Source: Magnetococcales bacterium HCHbin5 (GTDB lineage Bacteria > Pseudomonadota > Magnetococcia > Magnetococcales > Magnetaquicoccaceae). Taken from it: a stretch of 64,000 nt of DNA. The translations under genes were made by a program, and so were the position numbers. The notes beneath the pieces are model-generated. The model was not told the origin of the DNA and searched no databases. It saw nothing but the letters and a program-made list of their open reading frames with translations. Position 1 is the stretch's first letter. Each line of letters begins with the position of its first letter. The DNA lies in NCBI GenBank assembly GCA_002753505.1, contig PEAG01000005.1, positions 23,109 through 87,108 of the forward strand. The letters are read 5' to 3'. This document shows positions 30,466-40,696 of this stretch, one piece after another.

Positions 30466-31173
30466 GTGAGTTTTAATGGAATGGTCACGATATTGATTGT
30501 TGAAGATGAGCCGGATCTGCTTTCCACATTGGAGTACAACCTGCAGCGGGCAGGTTTTCATACCCAGGCCTGTTTGACCGGGGAAGAAGGTCTGAATTGG
30601 ATTGCGGACCATGGTCCGCCCGGACTGGTGTTGCTGGATATCATGCTGCCCGGTATCTCCGGCATTGAGGTCTGTTACCGTTTGCGTGCCCAGGAACAGA
30701 CACGGGCAACGCCCGTCATCTTTCTCAGTGCCAGGGCAGAGGAGATTGACCGGGTGATCGGTTTTGAGTTGGGTGCAGATGATTATGTGGTCAAACCTTT
30801 CAACATTCGCGAACTGATTTTGCGCATTCGTGCCGTTCTGCGCCGCAATGGTGAGGAAACGGTGACCTCCATCAAAACGGAGGAGAGCATCGGTCCCCTG
30901 CGGTTGAACAGAAAACGTCACCAAGTGTGGCTCAATGAGGTGGAGGTGGTGCTGACCCCGGTCGAGTTCAGGCTGCTGTCGCTGCTGCTGGCCCGCAAGG
31001 GGGTGGTACAATCCCGGGAGGTGTTGCTGACCGATGTCTGGCACGTCAACAGTCTGATTCAACTGCGCACGGTGGATGCACACATAAAGCGACTGCGGGA
31101 AAAACTGGGTGCTGCCGGGGATATGTTGGAAACCATTCGAGGCGTTGGTTATCGCATCCAGGCTGCCTGTTGA
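30466..31173 (+). CDS. phoB: PhoB-like response regulator
   Basis: ILIVEDEPDLLSTLEYNLQRAGF, LLDIMLPGISGIEVCYRLR, GADDYVVKPFNIRELILRI, winged-helix RTVDAHIKRLREKL; next to phosphate transport genes. Confidence 0.85.
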   Translation: MSFNGMVTILIVEDEPDLLSTLEYNLQRAGFHTQACLTGEEGLNWIADHGPPGLVLLDIMLPGISGIEVCYRLRAQEQTRATPVIFLSARAEEIDRVIGFELGADDYVVKPFNIRELILRIRAVLRRNGEETVTSIKTEESIGPLRLNRKRHQVWLNEVEVVLTPVEFRLLSLLLARKGVVQSREVLLTDVWHVNSLIQLRTVDAHIKRLREKLGAAGDMLETIRGVGYRIQAAC

Positions 31174-31203
31174 ACCTGCCCTGTTAGTCATTCAGTCAAA
31201 TGG

Positions 31204-31250
31204 TTGCGGGGGGTTGGGGAGCATGACACTCCCCACCCCCCCCCCGCAAT
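31204..31250. repeat. nested hairpin repeat, degenerate copy
   Basis: TTGCGGGGGGTTGGGGAGCATGACACTCCCCACCCCCCCCCCGCAA. Confidence 0.65.
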
Positions 31251-31564
31251 GGGTTTAAAAAAGCAGAAAATGCACTCCTTCATGCCCTGCTGTGTTGGAC
31301 GGCAAAAAACGATACTTGTCGGAAATCCCTTCTCCAAATTGAACAAAATGCTCGTCGTCTCGCCAAAAGATTCTACCTTTTGGGGCCTTGCCGGCCGGCA
31401 GAGGTACTCTTACCTCTGCACCCTACGGAACTTTATCATTCAAATCAGCTCTATCCTCTTACTCCCCGGCTGCCTTATGAAAGTTGGTCTGGCCCGGCAT
31501 GGCAAGCCATGCACAGGAAAATTTTTGATAAATCAATTTTTTTGCATGCATTTTTAATTAATTT

Positions 31565-31578
31565 GTGATAAAAATCAA
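31565..31578. promoter_or_regulatory. FNR/CRP-family-like palindrome upstream of dsrA
   Basis: GTGAT-AAAA-ATCAA, 9 of 10 positions matching TTGAT-N4-ATCAA. Confidence 0.4.
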
Positions 31579-31831
31579 AAAACGATTGGTTCGTTGGCTT
31601 GTCCTCTGTCAGACCTGTCCAGGCGATATTTGGCCATTTTTGTTGTCTGACTGAGGATCTGACGTCGTTTTCCGACCTGCCAGGCATGGCAGCGTGTGGG
31701 TGCGGGGCGGTCCTTTGATTGTTGAGTGGGGCCATGGGAGAGAGATCGCCGGTAGTGGATGACTACCTGAACATGATTGAGTGCTGACCATACAAAAAAA
31801 TAGTCATAATTCTAAATTAGTGAGGTTGACC

Positions 31832-33073
31832 GTGAGCGATAAACAGGCAGATACAGAAGCGTTTACACTGCATCCGACCCCCATGTTGGATGATCTGGAG
31901 TCAGGGCCGTGGCCGAGTTTTGTCAAAGGTTTCAAGGAATCGGTCCAAAGAACGGGAAAAACCATGGTTCGTGGTGTGCTTGACCAACTGAACTACTCTT
32001 ACGAAACCCGCATGGGATACTGGAAGGGTGGCGTTGTAGGGGTTCATGGTTATGGCGCGGGGATTATCAGTCGGTACAGCTTGATTAGCGACAAATTTCC
32101 CGAGGCGGCAGAGTTTCATACCATGCGGGTTCAACCCGCACCGGGCTTGCACTACACCTCCCAGGCGTTGCGGGAGATCTGCGATATTTGGGAAGAGTAT
32201 GGTTCCGGCCTGTTGTCGATGCATGGTCAGACCGGCAACCTGCAGTTGCAGGGGATCAAGGCAGAGCATGTGCAGGCCTGTTTTGACGCCATCAACAAGC
32301 TGGGTTGGGATCTGGGGGGGGCCGGGGCCACGGTGCGGACGGGCTCCTCTTGTGTTGGCCCGGCCCGTTGTGAGCAGGCCTGTTACGACACCCTGGGTGT
32401 TCATGGCAAGGTGCTGGGGTACTATTCGGATTTGACCCATCGGCCCCAACTGCCCTACAAAGCCAAGTTTAAATTTTCCGGTTGTCCCAACGATTGCACC
32501 AACAGCATCCAGCGCAGCGACTATTCGGTGATCGGCACCTGGCGTGACGACATCAAGATTGACGATGCCGAGGTGGAAAAATTTGTCGCCCGGAAAGGGC
32601 TGGACTATGTCGTCAACAATGTCATCAGCCGTTGCCCCACCCATGCCATCACCTTGCAGGGCGGCAGGATGGTGATCGACAACCGTTCCTGTGTGCGCTG
32701 CATGCACTGCCTGAATGTGATGCCCAAGGCCCTTTCGCCGGGCGATGATCGGGGCATCACCCTGCTGGTGGGGGGTAAGGGCCATCTGAAGGTGGGCAAC
32801 ATGATGGGTTCCGTCATGGTTCCCTTCATGAAGATGGATACCGATGAGGATGTGGATGCCTTCATCGAACTGGTGGACAAGATGATTGATTATTGGTCGG
32901 AAAACGGCTTGGATCACGAGCGCATTGGCGAATGTATTGAACGGGTCGGGGTGCAACAGTTTTTGGAGGCGGTCGGCCTGGAGGCCAACGTGGATATGGT
33001 TGCCCATCCGCGGGACAACCCGTTTTTTAAAGCGGATGATGCCACTGCCACTGCGGGTCAGCAAGCGGCCTGA
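31832..33073 (+). CDS. dsrA: dissimilatory sulfite reductase alpha subunit (oxidative/reverse type inferred)
   Basis: CVGPARCEQACYDT...FKFSGCPNDCTNSIQRSD siroheme/[4Fe-4S] motifs and ferredoxin-type CVRCMHC; followed by dsrB. GTG start at 31832 with SD GTGAGG. Confidence 0.95.
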   Translation: MSDKQADTEAFTLHPTPMLDDLESGPWPSFVKGFKESVQRTGKTMVRGVLDQLNYSYETRMGYWKGGVVGVHGYGAGIISRYSLISDKFPEAAEFHTMRVQPAPGLHYTSQALREICDIWEEYGSGLLSMHGQTGNLQLQGIKAEHVQACFDAINKLGWDLGGAGATVRTGSSCVGPARCEQACYDTLGVHGKVLGYYSDLTHRPQLPYKAKFKFSGCPNDCTNSIQRSDYSVIGTWRDDIKIDDAEVEKFVARKGLDYVVNNVISRCPTHAITLQGGRMVIDNRSCVRCMHCLNVMPKALSPGDDRGITLLVGGKGHLKVGNMMGSVMVPFMKMDTDEDVDAFIELVDKMIDYWSENGLDHERIGECIERVGVQQFLEAVGLEANVDMVAHPRDNPFFKADDATATAGQQAA

Positions 33074-33135
33074 GTATTACGGAATCTTGTCCTGCATGCC
33101 GTCCACCCATTCAATTTCTAGGAGATAGTGTTTCC

Positions 33136-34212
33136 ATGGCCAACGAACGTAGCTGGAAGACCGTTGAGAACGGTCCCCATTCTCTCGACGGGTTTTTGCA
33201 TCCCGTCAGCGTCAAAAATTATGGCAAATGGCAGTATCATGAGCGGCCCCGTCCCGGGGTTTTGAAACATGTGGCTCAAAGTGGCGATGTCCTGTACACC
33301 GTCCGGGCCGCCACCCACCGCCAGGTAACGGTGGATATTGTACGCCGTCTGTGCGATCTGGCGGATAAATATTCGGATGGCCATCTGCGTTGGACAGTGC
33401 GCAACAACGTGGAGTTCATGACCCCCCACCAGGAAAATGTGGACCCCTTGATCCGTGACCTGGAGGCCCTGGGTCATCCGGTTGGGGGAACCGGTCCCTC
33501 GGTCAGTGCCATCGCCCATACCCAGGGCTGGTTGCACTGTGACATTCCCGCGGTGGATGCCTCCGGGGTGGCCAAGAGCATCATGGACAGCCTGTTTCAG
33601 GATTTTATCCATGAAGAGATGCCAAACCGGGTCCGTCTCTCCACCTCCTGCTGTGAGATCAACTGCGGAGGGCAGGCCGACATTGCCGTGGTGGTACAGC
33701 ACACCCGTCCGCCCCGGATCAATCATGAAATTTTGGCCAATGTCTGCGAAATGCCCAGCACGGTTGCCCGTTGTCCGGTGGCGGCCATTCGCCCCACGAC
33801 GGTGAACGGCAAGCCCTCCCTGATGGTGGTGGAGGAAAAATGTATTTATTGTGGGGCCTGTTTTGGAGCCTGTCCGGCCATGGAGATCAACCATCCCGAG
33901 TATTCCAGATTGGCGATCTGGGTGGGGGGCAAAAATTCCAACGCCCGCAGCAAACCGGCCAACATGAAACTGGTTGCCCATGGACTGCCCAACCGTCCCC
34001 CGCGTTGGCCGGAGGTTTCCGATATTCTCAAGCGCATCCTGGCTGCCTACAAAGCGGGTGGTCGTGATTGGGAACGGTTGGGGGAGTGGATCGATCGCAT
34101 TGGCTGGAAGCGGTTTTTCGAGGAGACGGGTCTCTCGTTCGACAAATCCATGATTGACAACTATCGCCATGCCAGAATCTCATTCAACCAGTCTGCTCAC
34201 ATTCGTTTTTAG
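33136..34212 (+). CDS. dsrB: dissimilatory sulfite reductase beta subunit
   Basis: LSTSCCEINCGGQADIAVVVQHTRPP; ferredoxin domain CIYCGACFGACPAMEI; directly after dsrA. Confidence 0.95.
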   Translation: MANERSWKTVENGPHSLDGFLHPVSVKNYGKWQYHERPRPGVLKHVAQSGDVLYTVRAATHRQVTVDIVRRLCDLADKYSDGHLRWTVRNNVEFMTPHQENVDPLIRDLEALGHPVGGTGPSVSAIAHTQGWLHCDIPAVDASGVAKSIMDSLFQDFIHEEMPNRVRLSTSCCEINCGGQADIAVVVQHTRPPRINHEILANVCEMPSTVARCPVAAIRPTTVNGKPSLMVVEEKCIYCGACFGACPAMEINHPEYSRLAIWVGGKNSNARSKPANMKLVAHGLPNRPPRWPEVSDILKRILAAYKAGGRDWERLGEWIDRIGWKRFFEETGLSFDKSMIDNYRHARISFNQSAHIRF

Positions 34213-34223
34213 GGGGATGAACC

Positions 34224-35954
34224 ATGATGGAATCAAACCCCATGCACCGCTCTGCCATGGAGTGGGTTTATGAGCCGTATAAAGTGGAGGAGGGGTTGGA
34301 CCGGATTGTTGCTTATGGCGACCGGAGTGGCAAGTGCCCCACCTATGTCGAGCGTCTGCCCCCCTGTTCCCACGCCTGTCCGGCCGGTGAGGATATTCGG
34401 GGCTTTCACAATCTGGTGCGGGGCATCTGGAAGGATGGTCCCGATCGCTGGGAGGCGGCATTTCGCCGTTTGACCCTGACCAACCCCTTTCCGGCGGTGA
34501 TGGGGCGAGTCTGTCCCGCCCCCTGCCAGAGTGCGTGCAATCGTCAATACCGGGATGAGACCATCCACATCAACGCGGTGGAACAGGCCATCGGGGAGTA
34601 TGGCATTGAAAAACGGCTGGCTTTTCCGAAACCGACCCAGCGGACCGGCAAACGGGTTGCGATTGTGGGTGCGGGGCCCGGAGGGCTCTCTTGTGCCTAT
34701 CAACTGGCCAAACGGGGCCATGATGTGGTGTTGTATGAGGCACAGGCCGAGTTGGGGGGCATGATGCGCTATGGCATCATGGGCTATCGGGTCAGCCGTG
34801 AGGTGCTGGAGGCGGAGTGTCAGCGGATCATCGACCTGGGTGTGACGGTGCATACCGGTGTGCGGATTGGGGTGGAGATCTCGCTGGAGCAGTTGAGCCG
34901 GGAGTATGATACCGTGTTCGTCGCGGTCGGTGCCCAGAAGGGGCGGAATCTGCCGATTCCCGGGGCCGCCGGTCCTGGGGTGACCAATGCCATTGAATTT
35001 TTGAGTCAGTTTGAACGGCAGGGTACCCGCATGCCGATTGGCAAGCATGTCATTGTGATCGGTGACGGGGATGTGGCCATGGATGTTGCCCGCCTGGCTT
35101 TGCGTTTGGGTTCAAAGGCGACCCTGGTTGCTGCGGTGCCCAGGGAGGAGATGAAATGCTCCCCCGCCGAGTTTGACGAGGCTTGTGCGGAAGGGACGCA
35201 GGTGGTCTACCTGACCGGTTCGGTCGCCGTGTTGCGGCAGGGTTCCGAGGTGCAGGGCTTGCAGTGTGTCAAGATGGTCAAAAAGGAGAAGGGGGAGGAG
35301 GGGTGGAACCATCCCATTCCATTTTTCCGCTTCAAGCCGGCTCCTGGCACCGAATTCACCCTGGCAGCGGATATGATTGTCGCCTCCATCGGTCAGACCA
35401 CCGACATGACCGGGTTGGAGCAGACCACGGGGGGTGGGCCCTGGTTGAAGGTGGATCACAACTATAAAGTGGTTGGGATGGATAATGTATTTGGGGGTGG
35501 GGATGCGGTGCAGATTACGCTGTTGACCACGGCCATCGGCCATGGTCGCAAGGCTGCGGAGGCGATGGATCTGCTGATGCGCAACGCTCCCCTGCCCGCC
35601 AAGCCGTCCCGGCAGGATGTGGTCAAATATGACAAGCTCAAGTCCGATTATTTTATCCATGCCCCGCAACAGAAGCGTCGTATCGAGCATCCGCCGGTCA
35701 TTCAGGATGCCTGGGGTGAAATTCTGCTTCCCCTGGATCGGGAGCAGGCGGCGGCGGAGTCTGCCCGTTGCATGAGTTGTGGCCTCTGTTTTGAGTGCAA
35801 CCAGTGCATGCTTTTCTGTCCTCAACATGCCATTACCCGCTTTCCTGGCAATCCCGAGGGTGAGGTGATGTTCACCTGGTATGAAAAGTGTGTCGGTTGC
35901 CATATTTGCGCCGAGGTTTGCCCGACCGGGTTTATCGATATGGGTATGGAATGA
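34224..35954 (+). CDS. dsrL: DsrL-type NAD(P)H:acceptor oxidoreductase (GltD-like with C-terminal ferredoxin)
   Basis: GltD-like fold VAIVGAGPGGLSCAYQLAKRGHDVVLYEA, two-nucleotide-binding architecture, C-terminal CMSCGLCFECNQCMLFCP and CVGCHICAEVCP; directly downstream of dsrAB. Confidence 0.92.
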   Translation: MMESNPMHRSAMEWVYEPYKVEEGLDRIVAYGDRSGKCPTYVERLPPCSHACPAGEDIRGFHNLVRGIWKDGPDRWEAAFRRLTLTNPFPAVMGRVCPAPCQSACNRQYRDETIHINAVEQAIGEYGIEKRLAFPKPTQRTGKRVAIVGAGPGGLSCAYQLAKRGHDVVLYEAQAELGGMMRYGIMGYRVSREVLEAECQRIIDLGVTVHTGVRIGVEISLEQLSREYDTVFVAVGAQKGRNLPIPGAAGPGVTNAIEFLSQFERQGTRMPIGKHVIVIGDGDVAMDVARLALRLGSKATLVAAVPREEMKCSPAEFDEACAEGTQVVYLTGSVAVLRQGSEVQGLQCVKMVKKEKGEEGWNHPIPFFRFKPAPGTEFTLAADMIVASIGQTTDMTGLEQTTGGGPWLKVDHNYKVVGMDNVFGGGDAVQITLLTTAIGHGRKAAEAMDLLMRNAPLPAKPSRQDVVKYDKLKSDYFIHAPQQKRRIEHPPVIQDAWGEILLPLDREQAAAESARCMSCGLCFECNQCMLFCPQHAITRFPGNPEGEVMFTWYEKCVGCHICAEVCPTGFIDMGME

Positions 35955-36331
35955 AGGAGACACAAAGGATGGACAGGTTGAATGTGATCAAGCAGTTGGA
36001 TGGAGCCATCGCCGAAGCGCGTGGCTGGGCGGAGGTGGGCTGGCCGATGCATTTTGGTCGCAACTCGGTACGGGTCTCCTCTCTCTCGGAGGCGCAGGGA
36101 CAGCCCAACGCCTTTGTCTATCGGCAGGAGGCCATCGCCTACTGGAAGCAGGTGGCCGAGTTGGGCCAGGAGACGGCCGAGCAGGGTGAGAAGGCCAAGC
36201 AGGCCCTGGCGCAGCAGGATCTGCGTTTGGCCGAGGGGGCGGTTTATTGGGCGGCTTACATGGAAAAAAAGTTGAACAAGCCTGTGCCTACCTGGGAGCC
36301 TCTGTTGGCGACGCTGCGGTCGTTGGTTTAG
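35951..36331 (+). CDS. hypothetical protein co-transcribed with dsrABL
   Basis: ATGA overlap with dsrL stop; alternative ATG 35969 has SD AAGGAG; helical, no recognised family. Confidence 0.7.
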   Translation: MKETQRMDRLNVIKQLDGAIAEARGWAEVGWPMHFGRNSVRVSSLSEAQGQPNAFVYRQEAIAYWKQVAELGQETAEQGEKAKQALAQQDLRLAEGAVYWAAYMEKKLNKPVPTWEPLLATLRSLV

Positions 36332-36419
36332 TTGGCCAGCGGACAGGGCGGGCTTGACCGGCTGCCGTCTGTGCGTCCGCCGGATTTTGTTGGTTGTCGA
36401 TCGCTGACCCGGCATCGGG

Positions 36420-36647
36420 TCAGCGATTGGGGCCCAGGTGTTCCGTACCGCATTGGGGGCAGTACCAGGCGCGTCCGCCGCCGTGCCACAGGTCGGTGTT
36501 GTTTTGCAGGCAGTCGGTACAGAGTGCAAAACCGCAGGCGCAGGCCCAGGTAAATCCGGGATCGGCGTGGCAGGCGATGCACGGGGGAAAGGTTTTGCCT
36601 CTCTTGCGTCGAGGCGATGGGGTCGGTGGCGTTTGCATGGTTGTCAT
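36420..36647 (-). CDS. small cysteine-rich (zinc-ribbon-like) protein
   Basis: CIACHADPGFTWACACGFALCTDCLQNN...WYCPQCG, multiple CxxC motifs in 75 aa. Confidence 0.6.
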   Translation of the reverse strand: MTTMQTPPTPSPRRKRGKTFPPCIACHADPGFTWACACGFALCTDCLQNNTDLWHGGGRAWYCPQCGTEHLGPNR

Positions 36648-36676
36648 TGTAGCACTGATAAACAGCGGAGGAAACG

Positions 36677-37324
36677 ATGTCTGATCCGGGCTCCCATCAT
36701 CGTGTCATTGAGATTGTCGCACTTCCCAGGGGGAGAGAGTTGGCCGAGCAGACGGCCGCTGTCCAGGAGCCACGCCGGTCGAGAGAGCAGGATTGGGAGG
36801 CCAATGTGGCACTGCTGTTGGAGGCGGTTCAACAGGGGGATTGGTTGGGGGCGCAGCGGACGTTGGTCTATCTGTCCACCCGTGACTGGCATCCGATGGC
36901 TGGCAAGGCGTTGGCGCAGCGGATCTGGCTGGCGTTGAAGACGGATACGGCGATTACGGAGGTGATGCTGGCTTTGACGGCATTGTTCAGCCAGTTTGGT
37001 GCGGCCCATGAGCAGGCCGGGGATATTGCTGCCATGGCGGGTTTATTGGCGGCACGTCGGGGGACGGATCATCCCGATTCGGAGTGGGCTGAGGTGCAGG
37101 CCCTGCAGATGATGCAGCAGGTGCAGCAGGTCAATGCTTTTTCCGAACCCGGGGCGTTCGAGGATTGGTTTGTGGCCAGGGGGTGGGCTGACCCGGATGT
37201 TTTTATTCCCCGATTCATGAAACTATTGGAAGAGGTTGTGGGCGACGATTGGTGGTTGGATCGTGACCGTTTGCAGCAGGATTTGGATCACTATAATGTG
37301 CATGGAGATGCTGAGGATCCATAA
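36677..37324 (+). CDS. hypothetical protein
   Basis: 215 aa helical ORF; good coding character between the dsr cluster and clpB. Confidence 0.6.
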   Translation: MSDPGSHHRVIEIVALPRGRELAEQTAAVQEPRRSREQDWEANVALLLEAVQQGDWLGAQRTLVYLSTRDWHPMAGKALAQRIWLALKTDTAITEVMLALTALFSQFGAAHEQAGDIAAMAGLLAARRGTDHPDSEWAEVQALQMMQQVQQVNAFSEPGAFEDWFVARGWADPDVFIPRFMKLLEEVVGDDWWLDRDRLQQDLDHYNVHGDAEDP

Positions 37325-37426
37325 TATTTTTTAAACAACTATCCCCCCTTGTTATTATGGATTCCCTCCCTATCTAATGGTCAGGCAATCAGAGCCCAAC
37401 CGCCCTTTTCCCATTGGAGTGGAACC

Positions 37427-40018
37427 ATGCGACAGGATCGTCTTACCACCAAATCCCAGGAAGCTCTGCAGAGCGCAGGCCAGATGGCTGCCAGCCGCTC
37501 TCACCAACAGTTGGAGCCGGAACACCTGCTGGCCGCCCTGTTGGCACAACAGGAGGGCTTGACCCGTCCCATCCTGGAAAAGATGGGGGTCTCCCTGCCT
37601 GCACTGTCGGCCGAAGTCACAAAGTTGATCGACCGCTTTCCCAAGGTGGAAGGGGTTGATCAACTCATCTCTTCGCGGCGACTGCAAACCCTCTTCATGA
37701 ACGCCGAACAACGGGCCGCCGCCCTGAAAGACGAATATATCTCCACCGAACATTTTTTGCTGGCCATGACTGCCGAACAGGGCAGCGGCGAGATGGTCCG
37801 ACTGCTGCGGGCCATGGATATTACGGAAAAAAAGCTGTTGGAAGCCCTGAAAGGGGTGCGGGGCAGCCAGCGGGTCACCTCTCCCGATCCGGAAGGAACC
37901 TTTCAGGCTCTGGAAAAATATGCCCGTGATCTGACCGAACTGGCCCGCCAGGGCAAACTGGACCCCGTGGTGGGCCGGGATGAAGAGATTCGCCGCACCA
38001 TTCAAGTGCTTTCCCGGCGCACCAAAAACAATCCGGTCCTGATCGGTGAACCCGGCGTGGGCAAAACAGCCATTGCCGAAGGTTTGGCCCAACGCATTGT
38101 GCGGGCCGATGTGCCGGAATCGCTCAAAAACAAAACCCTGGCAGCCCTGGATATGGGCGGACTGGTGGCGGGGGCAAAATACCGGGGCGAATTTGAGGAA
38201 CGCCTGAAAGCGGTCCTGAAAGAGGTGCAAGAGGCCGACGGGGGGGTCATCCTGTTTATCGATGAGATGCACACCCTGGTCGGGGCCGGTCGGACCGATG
38301 GCGCAATGGATGCCTCCAACCTGCTGAAACCGGCCTTGGCCCGTGGGGATCTGCACTGCGTCGGGGCCACCACCCTGGACGAATATCGCAAACATGTGGA
38401 GAAGGATCCGGCATTGGAACGGCGTTTTCAACCGGTGCTGGTGGGGGAGCCGAGCGTTGTCGATACCATCTCCATTCTGCGGGGCATCAAGGAAAAATAT
38501 GAACTGCATCACGGGGTCAGAATCACCGACAGTGCCATCGTGGCGGCGGTTACGCTCTCCAACCGCTATATTTCCAACCGCTTTTTGCCAGACAAGGCCA
38601 TCGATTTGATGGATGAGGCGGCGGCCCGCATCCGCATGGAGATCACCTCCAAACCGCAGGAGATTGACGAAACCGATCGCAAAATATTGCAGCGGGAGAT
38701 TGAACGGCTGGCCATGGCCAAGGAGAAAGACAGTGCCAGCCGGGAACGGCTGCAGGCGTTGGAAAAAGAGTTGGCCGATTTGAAAGAAAAATCGGCCCAA
38801 TTGACCACCCTGTGGGAAAAGGAGCGGGAGGCCATCGCCCAGGTCCAGGCACTCAAAGAGAGCCTGGAACGGAAACGGTTTGAACTCGAAGAGGCCGAGC
38901 GGTCGGCCCAGTTGGAAAAGGCTGGCCAACTGCGGTATGGGGAGATTCCCGCCCTGGAACTGCGTCTGACCGCGGCGCAGCAACTGGCCGAAGGGGTGGA
39001 GCATCGACTGCTGCGAGAGGAGGTGGGCGAGGATGACATTGCCGCCATTCTCTCCCACTGGACCGGTATTCCGGTTGCGCGCATGCTGGAAGGGGAGCGG
39101 GAAAAATTGCTGCAGATGGAACAACGCCTGGCCCAACGGGTGGTTGGCCAGGAGGAGGCGTTGCAGGCGGTGGCGCGGGCGGTGCGCCGCTCCCGCGCCG
39201 GTCTGCAGGATGCCAACCGCCCCATCGGCTCGTTCATTTTTACCGGTCCGACCGGGGTGGGCAAGACAGAGTTGAGCAAGGCGTTGGCAGCCTTTCTGTT
39301 TGACGACGATCAGGCCATGGTGCGGCTGGATATGTCCGAATACATGGAGCGTCACTCGGTCTCCCGCCTGGTGGGGGCTCCGCCCGGTTACGTGGGGTAT
39401 GAGGAGGGGGGACAGTTGACCGAGGCGGTCCGGCGGCGGCCCTACAGCGTGGTCCTGCTGGATGAGATTGAAAAGGCCCACCCGGAGGTGTTCAACATTC
39501 TGTTGCAACTGCTGGATGATGGCCGCCTGACTGATGGCCAGGGTCGTACGGTGGATTTTCGCAATACGGTGGTTATCATGACCTCCAATGCCGGTTCGCA
39601 CGAGCTGAACGGTGAAGTGGCGGAGAGCCTGGAGCCGGGCACGGCCGAGCAACGGGCCCGTCTGGCATTGCGCGCCCTCTTTCGGCCCGAATTTCTCAAC
39701 CGGTTGGATGATATTATTGTCTTCCACCGGTTGGAACGGCAGCAGATGGACGCCATTGTGGAGATTCAACTCGCCCGACTCAGCCGGTTGCTGTCGGAAC
39801 GCAACATGGCGATTACATTGGACCCGGCCGCCCGTCGGCTGTTGGCCGACCTGGGGTATGATCCGGTCTATGGGGCACGCCCCCTCAAGCGGGTGATCCA
39901 GCAACGGGTGCAGGATCCCTTGGCAGAGGGAATTCTGGCGGGCCAATTCCGGGATGGGGAGAATGTCCAGATCACAGCAGGGGGCGAAGGATTGCTGTTC
40001 AAAACCGGAGGGGTGTGA
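37427..40018 (+). CDS. clpB: ATP-dependent chaperone ClpB
   Basis: [37 protein letters not shown], two AAA+ modules plus middle coiled coil; start [14 protein letters not shown]. Confidence 0.98.
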   Translation: MRQDRLTTKSQEALQSAGQMAASRSHQQLEPEHLLAALLAQQEGLTRPILEKMGVSLPALSAEVTKLIDRFPKVEGVDQLISSRRLQTLFMNAEQRAAALKDEYISTEHFLLAMTAEQGSGEMVRLLRAMDITEKKLLEALKGVRGSQRVTSPDPEGTFQALEKYARDLTELARQGKLDPVVGRDEEIRRTIQVLSRRTKNNPVLIGEPGVGKTAIAEGLAQRIVRADVPESLKNKTLAALDMGGLVAGAKYRGEFEERLKAVLKEVQEADGGVILFIDEMHTLVGAGRTDGAMDASNLLKPALARGDLHCVGATTLDEYRKHVEKDPALERRFQPVLVGEPSVVDTISILRGIKEKYELHHGVRITDSAIVAAVTLSNRYISNRFLPDKAIDLMDEAAARIRMEITSKPQEIDETDRKILQREIERLAMAKEKDSASRERLQALEKELADLKEKSAQLTTLWEKEREAIAQVQALKESLERKRFELEEAERSAQLEKAGQLRYGEIPALELRLTAAQQLAEGVEHRLLREEVGEDDIAAILSHWTGIPVARMLEGEREKLLQMEQRLAQRVVGQEEALQAVARAVRRSRAGLQDANRPIGSFIFTGPTGVGKTELSKALAAFLFDDDQAMVRLDMSEYMERHSVSRLVGAPPGYVGYEEGGQLTEAVRRRPYSVVLLDEIEKAHPEVFNILLQLLDDGRLTDGQGRTVDFRNTVVIMTSNAGSHELNGEVAESLEPGTAEQRARLALRALFRPEFLNRLDDIIVFHRLERQQMDAIVEIQLARLSRLLSERNMAITLDPAARRLLADLGYDPVYGARPLKRVIQQRVQDPLAEGILAGQFRDGENVQITAGGEGLLFKTGGV

Positions 40019-40222
40019 ATGGGCCGATCGGCTGCTGTTCAATCAAAAATGGCTGTTGGGGCTGGGGAGAGAGGAGTTCCTTCCCGTGGAGTGAGGGCGA
40101 TGGTACAACCTCAACGCGCCCCTTGCGATAATCAGGGGGAATTGCTAAGCTGCAGTCACCACAGCCGGTTTGTGTATCCCTATTGTAACCACCTGTAGAT
40201 ATTTACTTTGCGAGTACTGATC

Positions 40223-40546
40223 ATGAAAAAATTATCAGCCATGGTTGCTGTTTTGTCTCTCGCGTTGATTGTTTCAACCCCGGCCCAGGCCCGCAAGAGC
40301 AGGAACGAGGTCATCAACTTTGGCTCCTACACCTGCCAAGCGTTTTTGGAGGAGGCGGCGCAGGGCAGTGAGGAGGATGTGGGTATTGTGTTGATGTGGC
40401 TGGACGGTTATTTGAGCGGTATTTCGGGGGATACCGTCTTCAATATGAAGGAGTTTGGTGAATTTTCCGAGCGGTTGGCCGAATATTGTTCCAGACATGG
40501 CAACGTAAGGCTGTTGGATGCAGCGGAAAGGAAGGGGATCGAATAG
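40223..40546 (+). CDS. HdeA/HdeB-like periplasmic protein
   Basis: Signal peptide, short mature domain NFGSYTCQAFLEEAA....MWLDGYLSG....YCSRHGN with two conserved Cys. Confidence 0.7.
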   Translation: MKKLSAMVAVLSLALIVSTPAQARKSRNEVINFGSYTCQAFLEEAAQGSEEDVGIVLMWLDGYLSGISGDTVFNMKEFGEFSERLAEYCSRHGNVRLLDAAERKGIE

Positions 40547-40696
40547 AGTCTGCTGGAGAGGGGGCACGGATTGGATCGGGTAACCCTTATGGGGGACGGG
40601 GCGGCGTGGCCTGGACTCCATAAGGGTTTGATCGTTTGGGGGTCTGATGCTCCCGCCTGGCCGACAGGAGTGCAGAGACCGTGCTTTGGGGGTCGA

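Noticed and set aside
31204-31557. 117 aa plus-strand ORF upstream of dsrA
   Set aside because: Begins in the C10/G-rich repeat hairpin, no domain, overlaps the putative regulatory region.
37370-40042. 890 aa minus-strand ORF
   Set aside because: Exact antisense of clpB; His/Gln/Gly-rich composition typical of an antisense frame in GC-rich DNA.
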